Below, piece by piece: positions 13,303 to 21,086 of a stretch of DNA of 34,584 bases (positions within the stretch are counted from its first letter, which is position 1; every line of letters starts with the position of its first letter). The stretch is from a virus. The notes beneath the pieces were generated by a model. The model was not told the origin of the DNA. It ran no database searches and was given only the letters and a program-made list of their open reading frames with translations. The position numbers and the translations under genes are program-made. The stretch is from positions 1 through 34,584 of IMG/VR virus record IMGVR_UViG_3300037493_001919; one strand, 5' to 3'.

Positions 13303-15977
13303 ACGTAAGTTCCAATTAACATTACTTTCAATCCTTTTGCAGTGCCGTTGCCGATTTGGTCTATGTCGATTGTAATCTCGCTATCATCGGCGAGGGAGGT
13401 GTCGCTAATCACTGGCGGAGTTGCAGCGGTTGCGCTTGTCTTTTCGGTATTGTCAATGGTTAGCTTAGTGCTTAGGATGCTCGTGCCGCTCTCATTGATA
13501 TCCACTGTAAAGATACTTCCACTTGCTTGCGCAGTTGTGAGCGATGCTCTAACGGCAGTTAGCGTAACTGCTCGCGGCATCCTGAATGTTATCTTAGCAG
13601 TGCCAGTAGTTAGCGCAGTGCCCTCATCTGAGGCAGCAACAACAAGCTCGAAAGGTGTTGCAAGATTGCCGCTGCCAAGAATCGAACTGCCATTGATTGT
13701 CTTAATGTTTGTGCCGCTTGTTAGCGCATCCTGCTTGCCGTTGAAGGCAGTCCAATCAGCGGTGCTTAGCGCACCTCTGTTGCTTGCGCTTGCCGTTGGC
13801 AGATTGAAGGTGTGAGTGCTGCTTGCAGAAGATATCGCGAAGTCAGTTCCCGAAGTTCCAACTGCAAGGAGTTGAACTTGCTCGGTTAAGCCGTTAAGAG
13901 CAGTTAAGCCAGTTGAGAAAGTTGTAATTACTTGGCATAAGTGATTGTCCTCAGTGTGTAATTTTATGGTCTTGCTGCTATGAATTACATACACTCTAAT
14001 TGCAAGCCTATCCGCTGCAAGTAGCACAGTGCTTGGAACTGCAACAGCAGTTGTGTATAAATCAATCGCAGTTCCATTGGTGATAAACTCAGGTGTTGAA
14101 GAGTTTGAAGCAAGCAATGTCAATGTTCCTCCGCTGAGCTTGTAAAGCTCAATGTAAAATCTCGGTGAGCCTCCTGAGCTTGATGCGCTAAAGTACATCT
14201 CAAAGTTCCAATTGCCAGCAGGAATCGCAAGTTGATTAGGCACACTCGCATCGGTAATAAATGATTCAATATATCCATCTGCATTGATTGTAAAATCAGT
14301 GCCGCCTCCAATAACTGGAGTGCCGCTCATCTGCTTAAATGCCACTCCGCCAAGAGTGCCCTGAGCAACCGAGCCATTAAGATAGTAGCTAACTGATGCA
14401 CCGCCGCCGCTTGTAGTTGGGAAGTTTGCCAACTGCCCATCGCCTCTGATATATTGCGTTGATAACCCTGCCGCCGATACTGCCAATGTTCCGCTTGTTG
14501 TTACTGGATTGCCACTAACTGAAAACGCGGCAGGCATTGTAAGGTCAACCGATGTTACTGTGCCCGTTGGTATAGTTGGAAACAATGTTGGAGTTCCAGT
14601 GCCATCGAGATAGTCTGCATTTGTTCCCGTTGGTACATCAAACTTGCCATTAAAGGAAGTCCAATCGGCAGAAGTAAGATAGCCATCATCAACAGAACTT
14701 GCAGGTTGAATTGAGATGTCGGGTGTTGTTCCTCCGCTTGAAAATATCGGCGATGTTGCAGTCACGTTAGTAACTCCTCCAGTGCTTACCACCGCCCAAA
14801 CTGCTGCGCCGATTGTAGCATCGCTGCAAAGATAAACAGTGCCATCATCTAAACTCCAACGAGAGCCGTTTACGAAGCCCTTAGTTGAATCATCTGTCGG
14901 CTGAGGTACTATTGCAAAGTTATGCGTTACATCGCGAATCGTGAAGCCATCCTGCTCCATATAATAAAGCCGCCCTGCTTCCCACTTTAGCTCGTAGCTT
15001 ATCGAGCAGATTTGCGCAGTGCCCTTAGCACCGCCGTTGCCTGCATCAGTTGTGCCTTTGCGAAATATTGCGCCGTTGTCAAAAGTTAGCCCTGCATTTG
15101 CAATAAAGTCAATATCATTAGTTGTGCTATTGCCTAAGTCTGTGACCTCTTGCAATGTTCCAACTGCGCCGCTGCCGCCTGCGATATTTACCTCAACAAC
15201 TCCTGGCGATGTCAGCGATGCAGTTACCCCTTCGCCAGTGAAGTTCAATGTTGTTGCAACTGGTGTTACCTCGATGCCCTCATCCTCTACTACTATCGCT
15301 CCGCCACCTGCACCGATTGCGCTTAATGGGTCGGCAGGAGTTCCGTTTCCGATAATGGTAACCCCATCCACTGAAACCTCAGTCAAGCAAGGTGTGCAAG
15401 GTTGTAAGTCAGGAAGCGGAATGTCTCCCGTTGCGCAAGTATCGTAGCAGCCATCTTCGGAGCTCGTTATTATCTGTACATCAAAGTCAACAGATACGCA
15501 AGCCCATTCATAGTTAGCAGTTAATGTCTTAATTTCATTGATGTAGCCACTTGGTACAACCTCATAGTTAATAACCCCTATGCTCTGCTTGAACAATGGG
15601 TCAGTGCCGCTCGTGAGTTTATAAATTCTTGAGGCTAACCAATCCTGCGCATCTTCACTGTCGCAAGGTAAATGTGATTTTTTCACAATTGCGTAAGCGG
15701 TCAATGGGAATGATGTGATGTATAGCTGCTTGCATCCGCTCATCTTATAAGCATCGGTCTTGTTGACTGTTACCTTGCTGCGCTTTGCCCAAAATAGCGT
15801 ACCATTCTTTGCATCAAAGTTGGTAACAACCTCAGCCTGCCCGTTGCCGATGTAATGCACCCAAGCCTTATCGTTGCCGTTTGCGTTAAGCTCGCATAAG
15901 CCGAACTGCTTATCGAAGATATTAGCTACCTCGATGCGCTGGTTAAGTCTATCAATTATCGTTCTTAGTAAGTTCAT
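13299..15977 (-). CDS. Large tail fibre protein
   Basis: An 892-residue fibre protein. The first 180 residues are a globular anchor with cysteines near its end (DGCYDTC and CTPCL). The shaft is low-complexity, rich in Gly, Thr and Ser. It carries repeats of the form DWTxFNGKxD: SADWTSFNGKFD near the middle and TADWTAFNGKQD later. These repeats are common in Bacteroidota phage fibres. The C-terminal 110 residues form a beta-rich tip (ALTTGTAKITFRMPRAVTL). It is likely the main host-contact fibre. Confidence 0.8.
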   Translation of the reverse strand: MNLLRTIIDRLNQRIEVANIFDKQFGLCELNANGNDKAWVHYIGNGQAEVVTNFDAKNGTLFWAKRSKVTVNKTDAYKMSGCKQLYITSFPLTAYAIVKKSHLPCDSEDAQDWLASRIYKLTSGTDPLFKQSIGVINYEVVPSGYINEIKTLTANYEWACVSVDFDVQIITSSEDGCYDTCATGDIPLPDLQPCTPCLTEVSVDGVTIIGNGTPADPLSAIGAGGGAIVVEDEGIEVTPVATTLNFTGEGVTASLTSPGVVEVNIAGGSGAVGTLQEVTDLGNSTTNDIDFIANAGLTFDNGAIFRKGTTDAGNGGAKGTAQICSISYELKWEAGRLYYMEQDGFTIRDVTHNFAIVPQPTDDSTKGFVNGSRWSLDDGTVYLCSDATIGAAVWAVVSTGGVTNVTATSPIFSSGGTTPDISIQPASSVDDGYLTSADWTSFNGKFDVPTGTNADYLDGTGTPTLFPTIPTGTVTSVDLTMPAAFSVSGNPVTTSGTLAVSAAGLSTQYIRGDGQLANFPTTSGGGASVSYYLNGSVAQGTLGGVAFKQMSGTPVIGGGTDFTINADGYIESFITDASVPNQLAIPAGNWNFEMYFSASSSGGSPRFYIELYKLSGGTLTLLASNSSTPEFITNGTAIDLYTTAVAVPSTVLLAADRLAIRVYVIHSSKTIKLHTEDNHLCQVITTFSTGLTALNGLTEQVQLLAVGTSGTDFAISSASSTHTFNLPTASASNRGALSTADWTAFNGKQDALTSGTNIKTINGSSILGSGNLATPFELVVAASDEGTALTTGTAKITFRMPRAVTLTAVRASLTTAQASGSIFTVDINESGTSILSTKLTIDNTEKTSATAATPPVISDTSLADDSEITIDIDQIGNGTAKGLKVMLIGTYV

Positions 15978-16435
15978 TATTTCGATATGTTATTTGCGAT
16001 TTGTTCCGCCAATAGTTCTGCGTGTAATTGCAGCATTCGCGCCTGCTCCTCAACTGTTGGTTTGAATATTGTGCCGTATAGCTTTTCTAATCCTGCAACT
16101 TTGCCTGCCTCATCTTCTTGTATAAATATATCAGAGTTGAAACCTTGATTTAACACCGACCCCTCATTCTTTGCAAATGAACTTTTTAAGAAGCCCGTTA
16201 GTTCTAATGGTGGTCTCCCGTTCTTTGCTTTTATCTTAGCATAAGCAGGAGTATATGGCTTAGTAGGTAAGAAGTATCCTGCTTGATTTTGTCCTCTGCC
16301 AGTATCAATTCCAAAGATGCGAATGTACATCTCTCGCCGCATTTCTTGCACCGCGAAAAATAGCGGAGTAAAGCCTCCGCTCCACTCTGCAAAGAGCGCA
16401 TTGATTCTTTCGCTGACTTCCTTGACTGTTGCCAT
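15977..16435 (-). CDS. Head-tail connector / tail completion-like protein
   Basis: A 152-residue protein starting at ATG 16435, overlapping the stop of the gene before by one base (TAATG). It has a helical N-terminus (VKEVSERINALFAEWSGG), a central segment with RPPLELTGFLKSSF, and a helical C-terminus. The LxxTGxLxxSF pattern is that of gp10/Mu gpG-type neck and tail completion proteins, which close the head-tail junction. It sits between capsid and fibre genes; the assignment is moderate. Confidence 0.6.
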   Translation of the reverse strand: MATVKEVSERINALFAEWSGGFTPLFFAVQEMRREMYIRIFGIDTGRGQNQAGYFLPTKPYTPAYAKIKAKNGRPPLELTGFLKSSFAKNEGSVLNQGFNSDIFIQEDEAGKVAGLEKLYGTIFKPTVEEQARMLQLHAELLAEQIANNISK

Positions 16436-17481
16436 TATGGGAGCGCAGTTACATACTTCATATTCTTTCTGCAATCAAAGCAGTTGGTGTCATCAGGCAG
16501 TCGCATATTCTGCAACATCGCTGCAAGCTCCTCGTTGTATCTTGTTGCTGCAACATCGCGTGCTGCAATCATTCCATCGTTAGCATCTGCCGTTGCAAAT
16601 GGCTTGCTTCCAATGTTCACACTTACCGCAGTATTTACTCTTTGATTTGGGCTTATTTGCAAGCCATAGTTAAATATCTCAACCGCCGTTGCATAAGCAA
16701 GTGGCATTGCCATCAATCCTCCGATGCTGCAAAGCCAAGCCTCTCTGTCGCAGTTTACATTGTAAACCATTGACATACCTTGCGTGTATTTCTTGCTCTT
16801 AGAACTTAGCACATTGAAGCCATCTGTTGTTAGCTCAATTCCAATTGCATCTACAAATGGGCAGATGTGCGCAGCGCGAATACCGCCGCCGCAATCATAG
16901 CAACTGCCCTTCTTAGTTATCATCTTAGTAGTGTCGTATAGCGACTCATACACAAAAGCTAAATCTAACTTGCGCCGATTCGCCTTGTAAGTCCTGCCGA
17001 TAAACTCCTCAACCGCTTCCGATTGGTAGAAGAATGAACCAACCAACTTCAACGTCTGCATATCATACACAAATATCTCAACTGGCACTGCCATAGTGTA
17101 GATGTCAATCTTCAAGCTCGATAAGTAGAAGTTTAAAAAGCTCAGTTGATTTGGGTCAATTGTTACTCTGATGCCTGCGAACTTGCCAGCACCTAAAGCT
17201 AAATCGATGTTGCTTGCGTTGGTCAATACTTGTCCAATCCTCTTGCTATCGATAACAGTATCAGCCTTCATCATTGGAGACAGTCGGCTAAGCATATCGC
17301 TTGACATCTTTTTCCAAGCAAAAGCGACCTTCGCATCAAATAGCTCCACTCCGCTCATATATTGGTTAGTGATTAGCTGACCAAGTAAAGTTTGATTGAT
17401 GCCTAAATCATCTATATATAGCCCCGTTGTTGGCTCTGCCCTATCGCACCCCTTTAATCCTAATAGTTTATCGTAGCACAT
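16435..17481 (-). CDS. Virion structural protein, possible head-tail adaptor
   Basis: A 348-residue protein directly after the major capsid gene, with its own promoter. It is cysteine-rich: CYDCGGG at about residue 195, CPF, CDREAWLC, and CFDCRKN near the C-terminus. The sequence is otherwise mixed alpha/beta with no membrane segment. I do not recognise the family. The dedicated promoter behind the capsid terminator suggests a virion part made in quantity. Confidence 0.6.
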   Translation of the reverse strand: MCYDKLLGLKGCDRAEPTTGLYIDDLGINQTLLGQLITNQYMSGVELFDAKVAFAWKKMSSDMLSRLSPMMKADTVIDSKRIGQVLTNASNIDLALGAGKFAGIRVTIDPNQLSFLNFYLSSLKIDIYTMAVPVEIFVYDMQTLKLVGSFFYQSEAVEEFIGRTYKANRRKLDLAFVYESLYDTTKMITKKGSCYDCGGGIRAAHICPFVDAIGIELTTDGFNVLSSKSKKYTQGMSMVYNVNCDREAWLCSIGGLMAMPLAYATAVEIFNYGLQISPNQRVNTAVSVNIGSKPFATADANDGMIAARDVAATRYNEELAAMLQNMRLPDDTNCFDCRKNMKYVTALP

Positions 17482-17500
17482 TGGTTGATATTTTTATTTG

Positions 17501-17508
17501 CAAATATA
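17501..17508 (-). promoter_or_regulatory. Promoter -7 TATATTTG fused to capsid terminator
   Basis: The minus strand reads TATATTTG, a TAnnTTTG match, starting at the last T of the run of the capsid terminator and 19 nt before the ATG at 17481. No good -33 TTTG is seen. The terminator-then-promoter order would reset transcription between the capsid and the next gene. Confidence 0.55.
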
Positions 17509-17538
17509 AAAAAAAAAGGAGAGGCTATGCACCTCCCC
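17508..17538 (-). terminator. Intrinsic terminator after the capsid gene
   Basis: On the minus strand GGGGAGG and CCTCTCC form a 7-bp stem (one G-T pair) around a 7-nt loop, followed by a run of ten T. It stands 27 bp after the capsid stop and should end most capsid transcripts. Confidence 0.85.
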
Positions 17539-17565
17539 TTTTCCGTCGCATATTTTAAATGCTTA

Positions 17566-18609
17566 TTAAGCGTTTACAATACTCACGCAATTTACATAAT
17601 TTACTCCAGCATACTTGTCAGCAGCTTCATAAATATCTGTTGGTAACGCAGCGATTACTCCAGTCGTAGTTAATACGATTGATAAGTTACCGCAGTCATC
17701 CTTCATAGTCAAGTCAACTGGTAAGCCAGCAGGAGTGAACAATAAAGTCTTAGAGTAATTGCTTCCTGCAACTGGAGTGATTCCTGCATTCCACTCAGCT
17801 AAGTTGAATGATAACCATTGGATTGCTCCAGCAGTTGTAACTAACGCCTTGTTCTGAGAACCTTGCGCCGCAGCTAATCTCGCATCATATGCGAAACCGA
17901 AACCATTTTGCTGAGAGATAGCCAACAAATCAATTCCAAACTGAGAGCAACATCCTGCTTGAACTGCGTTTGCATAACGCTGCATTCCTGCACCGCCGAA
18001 AGCAATTGGAGCTCCAGGATAGTTTGCCATTGTTGTTGCTTGTTTGATATCAGCAAGAGCGAACTCATTGATGATGCCACTTGAAGCAATTGTGCTAATC
18101 ACTAAGCAGTCGCTTGAAACAGTGAAGAAATTCTCCACATCTGTTCCCCAGTTACCGATTGCAGCAACCGCTTGAACAGCAGCAGCAGAAGCAACTTTTC
18201 TATCTAACACATCCATCAAACGCATAATGCTTTCAAGCACATAGCGGCTATTCTCTTGGCAATGGCGAGCGATGTCCGCTGCATTGATTAATTGAGAAGC
18301 AGTGTAAGTGTCAGTAGTTTCAACTGTGTAAGTTGTAGTTGAATCGCCGTAAGTGTTATCAGAAGTACAAGTTAAGATGTTACCACCTTCCTCAACTTCT
18401 GTTTCAGGCAAACGCTGAATCCAACGAGCTTGAACAGTTTTAAGTTTGCCGTTTCCTGGCGCAACTTCGGTCTTGATTAACTTAACATTCTCAGGAGACA
18501 ATAAGTATTCTAAGAAAGGTAGTTGCTCACGTTGACCAACTTCGATAAATAATTCGCCCAACGACATCTGTACATTAGGGCATTCGGATAATATTCTTGA
18601 GATTGACAT
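17566..18609 (-). CDS. Major capsid protein
   Basis: A 347-residue protein following the scaffold gene. Its N-terminus (MSISRILSECPNVQMSLGEL) leads into a long segment with RWIQRLPETEVEEGG, as in the E-loop and N-arm of HK97-type capsids. Then come a helical spine (ENSRYVLESIMRLMDVLD) and beta-rich A- and P-domains. It is isolated between a terminator-promoter pair upstream (18717-18758) and another downstream (17501-17538). It thus has its own strong transcript with a leader of about 100 nt, as expected for the most abundant virion protein. Confidence 0.8.
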   Translation of the reverse strand: MSISRILSECPNVQMSLGELFIEVGQREQLPFLEYLLSPENVKLIKTEVAPGNGKLKTVQARWIQRLPETEVEEGGNILTCTSDNTYGDSTTTYTVETTDTYTASQLINAADIARHCQENSRYVLESIMRLMDVLDRKVASAAAVQAVAAIGNWGTDVENFFTVSSDCLVISTIASSGIINEFALADIKQATTMANYPGAPIAFGGAGMQRYANAVQAGCCSQFGIDLLAISQQNGFGFAYDARLAAAQGSQNKALVTTAGAIQWLSFNLAEWNAGITPVAGSNYSKTLLFTPAGLPVDLTMKDDCGNLSIVLTTTGVIAALPTDIYEAADKYAGVNYVNCVSIVNA

Positions 18610-18716
18610 AGTAATAGTCGTTTGTAGTTTTCACTTGTAGCATCGTATTCTAAAGGCTGATGCGATAATGCCTACTGGTTGCAGCTAAAGTCCTGCCGAC
18701 TACACATAGAGAATTG

Positions 18717-18724
18717 CAAAGATA
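18717..18724 (-). promoter_or_regulatory. Capsid promoter, -7 TATCTTTG
   Basis: The minus strand has TATCTTTGCAAT, identical over 12 bases to the promoter in front of the probable tail tube gene (26299-26306). It directly follows the scaffold terminator. The leader to the capsid ATG is about 100 nt (18610-18711), in which I see no strong hairpin. Confidence 0.65.
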
Positions 18725-18725
18725 T

Positions 18726-18758
18726 AAAAAAAGTGCTGAACATTTACGCTCAGCACTT
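18726..18758 (-). terminator. Intrinsic terminator after the scaffold gene
   Basis: On the minus strand AAGTGCTGA (18750-18758) pairs perfectly with TCAGCACTT (18731-18739) around a 10-nt loop, and is followed by a T-run. It stands just after the scaffold stop and immediately before the capsid promoter. Confidence 0.85.
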
Positions 18759-18764
18759 AAAATC

Positions 18765-19577
18765 TTACTTGGTATAAAATCTTGGGTTGATGCTTTTCAA
18801 CTTAGCATTGGTCTGCTGCTCGATAGGAACAAACGGAGTCTGCTTTGGAAACTTAGCACCAGCGTGCGGATTCTTTTGGATAATTCCTGCCTCTGTTGCT
18901 TCTTTCAATAGCACATCGGAAACGCTAAGGAACGATCCTGCTTTTTCTTTAGACTTCAATCTTTCGCCAGTCTTCTTGTCTTTAACAATGAAAGCTCCAT
19001 CTTCCTCAAGGTCTATTGCATACTTCTCAGTAACGGCAGATTTAAAACCGCGAATGGTGTACTCGTTAACTGTTGGGTCGAGCTTCAAATTCGCCAGCTC
19101 CTTCTCAAATGAATTGTTAATCTTGGAAGTCTTGATGTCGGTTGCAACCTGCGTTTTATACTGCTCAAACTGCGACATCACATCTTGGCGAGCGGAGTCA
19201 AGCTCACTGCTCTTGCGCTCAAGCGACTTATACTTCTTCTCCCATTCTTGGATTAATGCCTCACTGCCGTTGCCTGATGCTCGCTTCTCCCAATCCTCGC
19301 GCTGCTTTTCGTATTCTGATTTCGCCTTCTCCGATGCGTTGCGGATAACCTCCTCAACTTTCTGACCTTTGAAATCTTCATCGGTTAGCACAATGCCAAA
19401 CGGCTCAAATGCTTTGCGAGTAACATTGGCAATAGTGCCAGTGAGCTTGCCGATTTTGGAAGATACCTCCTCTTGCTTAATCCAATTTTCTTGGAACTTT
19501 TCTTTTGCTGCTTCGAGGTCTGTTGCCTCCTCTAAGTTTAGGAACTTCACCAGCTCCAATGCTTCCTCTTGTTTCAT
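18765..19577 (-). CDS. Scaffolding protein
   Basis: A 270-residue, highly charged helical protein, upstream of the capsid gene. Residues about 95-160 (EYEKQREDWEKRASGNGSEA and following) form a long coiled coil. The C-terminus is basic with KFPKQTPFVPIEQQTNAKL, the kind of tail that contacts capsid subunits. Capsid scaffolds direct procapsid assembly and are then lost. No protease motif is visible. The start at 19577 lies inside the 3' end of a possible small gene (19477-19698). Confidence 0.75.
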   Translation of the reverse strand: MKQEEALELVKFLNLEEATDLEAAKEKFQENWIKQEEVSSKIGKLTGTIANVTRKAFEPFGIVLTDEDFKGQKVEEVIRNASEKAKSEYEKQREDWEKRASGNGSEALIQEWEKKYKSLERKSSELDSARQDVMSQFEQYKTQVATDIKTSKINNSFEKELANLKLDPTVNEYTIRGFKSAVTEKYAIDLEEDGAFIVKDKKTGERLKSKEKAGSFLSVSDVLLKEATEAGIIQKNPHAGAKFPKQTPFVPIEQQTNAKLKSINPRFYTK

Positions 19578-19698
19578 AGTTTACTTCTATTTGTATGGGT
19601 GTTAGTTTTAACTCTCTTGCGCCACGTTTAATAAGCTCTTTGGCAAGTATGTCTGATGCTTGCTTTACTGTGCCATCGCTTAATATGTAGTAGGTCAT
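19477..19698 (-). CDS. Possible small protein overlapping the scaffold start
   Basis: A 73-residue frame starting 4 nt after a -7 element (19703-19710). The first 40 residues (MTYYILSDGTVKQASDILAK and following) look protein-like and lie outside any other gene. The last 33, basic and proline-rich, overlap the scaffold gene by 101 nt in another frame. It may be a true leaderless gene whose tail overlaps, or a translated leader for the scaffold. Confidence is limited. Confidence 0.45.
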   Translation of the reverse strand: MTYYILSDGTVKQASDILAKELIKRGARELKLTPIQIEVNYETRGSIGAGEVPKLRGGNRPRSSKRKVPRKLD

Positions 19699-19702
19699 AG
19701 CG

Positions 19703-19710
19703 CAAAGATA
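19703..19710 (-). promoter_or_regulatory. Promoter -7 TATCTTTG for scaffold transcript
   Basis: The minus strand reads TATCTTTG only 4 nt before the ATG at 19698, so that mRNA would be leaderless. It diverges from the plus-strand promoter at 19754-19783. The -33 region is AT-rich with no clear TTTG. Confidence 0.5.
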
Positions 19711-19753
19711 AATATTATTTGAAAATAAAATACATAATTATTTTGATAAGGTG

Positions 19754-19798
19754 TTGCGTAATTAAAAAATAGTATTACATTTGCATATAATTATTCAC
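19754..19798 (+). promoter_or_regulatory. Promoter of the plus-strand island (copy 2 of a twin promoter)
   Basis: TTG (19754-19756), 19 bp, then TACATTTG (19776-19783), followed by TATAATTATTCA. Over about 45 bp it is nearly the same as the minus-strand promoter at 9355-9405, including non-promoter bases such as TTAAAAAATAGT. It would drive 19807-19998 and the downstream small genes, together in time with the replication operon. Confidence 0.75.
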
Positions 19799-19806
19799 TG
19801 AAAAAT

Positions 19807-19998
19807 ATGAACATATCTAAAGGTCAATCATCAGTTAAGCAACATTTAAGCAATGGTGCTGTTACATCTTGCAACCGTAGAACATCGGGTATAGGCTCAA
19901 ATAGTTTTGATTCTTTTAAATGGTGGGCAGAAAAATACCCTAATGAATGCTGCCAAAGATGCCTAAATAAATTTAAAGAAAAATCAAATAAACTTTAA
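19807..19998 (+). CDS. Small Cys/His protein of a phage zinc-binding type
   Basis: A 63-residue protein with QHLSNGAVTSCNRR near the middle and ECCQRCLNKF near the end. The H..xG..xC.R ... C..CL pattern resembles a group of small phage proteins thought to bind zinc. It is the first plus-strand gene, right after the twin promoter with a leader of about 20 nt. It ends 2 bp before the next gene. Function unknown. Confidence 0.65.
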   Translation: MNISKGQSSVKQHLSNGAVTSCNRRTSGIGSNSFDSFKWWAEKYPNECCQRCLNKFKEKSNKL

Positions 19999-20000
19999 CT

Positions 20001-20213
20001 ATGCCAAGACTAACCCCCCGCCTTATTGACTGCACCCGATGCGAGGGTGCAGGGTTTTTAATGGAGCAGTCAGTGCGCTGCTTTGTGAACGACTGCGAAG
20101 TTGAAACAATGTGCGCCGATTGCACCGATGAGTGCAGGCGCGAACATAGTATCGAATGCAAGCAGTGCGATGGCACTGGAGAAGAATTTGAAGAAGCACC
20201 GAGTGAATGGTAA
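20001..20213 (+). CDS. Small DnaJ-like zinc-finger protein
   Basis: A 70-residue protein with two DnaJ-type repeats, CTRCEGAG (11-18) and CKQCDGTG (about 53-60). Between them are CFVNDC, CADC and C, enough for two zinc sites, and the tail is acidic (EEFEEAPSEW). Such isolated DnaJ zinc cores occur as small phage and cassette proteins; the partner is unknown. Its stop codon TAA is the first bases of attC-like site A, so the gene runs right into the cassette array. Confidence 0.7.
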   Translation: MPRLTPRLIDCTRCEGAGFLMEQSVRCFVNDCEVETMCADCTDECRREHSIECKQCDGTGEEFEEAPSEW

Positions 20214-20306
20214 CGTTTTGCAGCTTGGCGTTAGTGCCACCTTGCACGAACTTTGATTTTAGCACTAAACTATCTGGTGGCATTACGCCAAACCCGTGTT
20301 ATAGGA
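20211..20306 (+). repeat. attC-like site A
   Basis: The site starts with TAACGTTTTGC, shared with sites B and C, and ends in GTTATAGGA. Inside, TTGGCGTTAGTGCCACC (20225-20241) pairs with GGTGGCATTACGCCAA (20276-20291). The arms are 17 and 16 nt, so one base is left unpaired, as in integron attC sites. No matching GTTACCAT start was found upstream, so the left cassette is not bounded clearly. Confidence 0.65.
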
Positions 20307-20346
20307 TAGTTTTATTTTTTTGTGGGTTGGCTTAACAAATTTAAAA

Positions 20347-20529
20347 ATGAACAATACACATTTATCAAGGCGAGTTAATAAAGCCAAAAGAGATTTTGAA
20401 AGCATCATTGATGAACTAATTGCAGAGGTTGAAGAACTTGAAGGTGATAAGGACAAAATGCAAGATGAGATTGATGCTTTAAAAGAACGAATTTCAGATT
20501 TAGAAACCGACATTAGAAGTTATCAGTAG
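20347..20529 (+). CDS. Cassette ORF 1: small coiled-coil protein
   Basis: A 60-residue, highly acidic helical protein (starts MNNTHLSRRVNKAKRDFES) with heptad-like spacing through IIDELIAEVEELEGDKDKMQ and LKERISDLETDI, so it is nearly all coiled coil. The ATG at 20347 is chosen over one nine codons upstream that lies in the AT-rich leader. It fills the cassette between sites A and B. Function unknown. Confidence 0.6.
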   Translation: MNNTHLSRRVNKAKRDFESIIDELIAEVEELEGDKDKMQDEIDALKERISDLETDIRSYQ

Positions 20530-20551
20530 TGCGGTGGTAAAAAATAAAATT

Positions 20552-20690
20552 TCCTATAACGTTTTGCAACTACACGATGTTGCGTAAAAGTACAAAACAA
20601 TCTTTCAGTTTAACACGAAATTTGAAGGTACAAAATAAAGTTTAAATTAATCACAAATGTAGCAATAGCGTGTAATTGCTGTTATGTGAA
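20552..20690 (+). repeat. attC-like site B
   Basis: The site runs from TCCTATAAC (20552-20560) to GTTATGTGAA (20681-20690), about 139 bp. It carries the shared TAACGTTTTGC (20557-20567). The arms GCAACTACACGATGTTGC (20566-20583) and GCAATAGCGTGTAATTGC (20662-20679) pair at 15 of 18 positions. Its size is at the upper end known for attC sites. Confidence 0.65.
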
Positions 20691-20717
20691 GGAAGGTTTT
20701 AAAAAACTAAATATCTT

Positions 20718-20945
20718 ATGGAAATAATTAAAAAATTTACAGCAGTACAGATAAACACTAAAAAAATAGATAATACTGTTATAGTAGAATTTGAATATGG
20801 TAGAATTTCTGGACCGTACTACGATGTGACAGAACCAAAAACAGAATTTGAAACAGAGCAAGAAGCTATTGAATGGGCTTACGAAGAAGATAAATATGCT
20901 GATTGGGTTATATTGACTAAAATTTCTTTTAAACGTGAATATTAG
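20718..20945 (+). CDS. Cassette ORF 2: small acidic protein
   Basis: A 75-residue protein (starts MEIIKKFTAVQINTKKIDN) with a beta-rich first half and an acidic helix (TEQEAIEWAYEEDKYADW). It is soluble, with no known motif. It lies alone between sites B and C, as one gene per cassette is typical of integrons. AT-rich base use sets it apart from the phage genes. Confidence 0.65.
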   Translation: MEIIKKFTAVQINTKKIDNTVIVEFEYGRISGPYYDVTEPKTEFETEQEAIEWAYEEDKYADWVILTKISFKREY

Positions 20946-20948
20946 TCT

Positions 20949-21086
20949 TTCACATAACGTTTTGCGGCTTTGCTTAGTGCGGGATTGATGAAGATAAACT
21001 TACTTAAAAAACGAAAATTATGAATACAGAAAAAACAAACTTAGAAAACGAGAACCCCGCATTGAGCAAAGGTGCTGTTAGCGGTA
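20949..21086 (+). repeat. attC-like site C
   Basis: The site runs from TTCACATAAC (20949-20958) to GTTAGCGGTA (21077-21086), about 138 bp, with TAACGTTTTGC (20955-20965). The arms TTTGCTTAGTGCGGG (20969-20983) and CCCGCATTGAGCAAA (21056-21070) are an imperfect inverted repeat. The start of the next ORF (21020) lies within this site. Confidence 0.65.

Noticed and set aside
19840-19870. A further attC-like end (GGTGCTGTTACAT) within 19807-19998
   Set aside because: It resembles the end of site C (GGTGCTGTTAG), but the small Cys/His protein reads through it with a pattern that fits a known type of phage protein, and no clean matching end is found. It may be coincidence.
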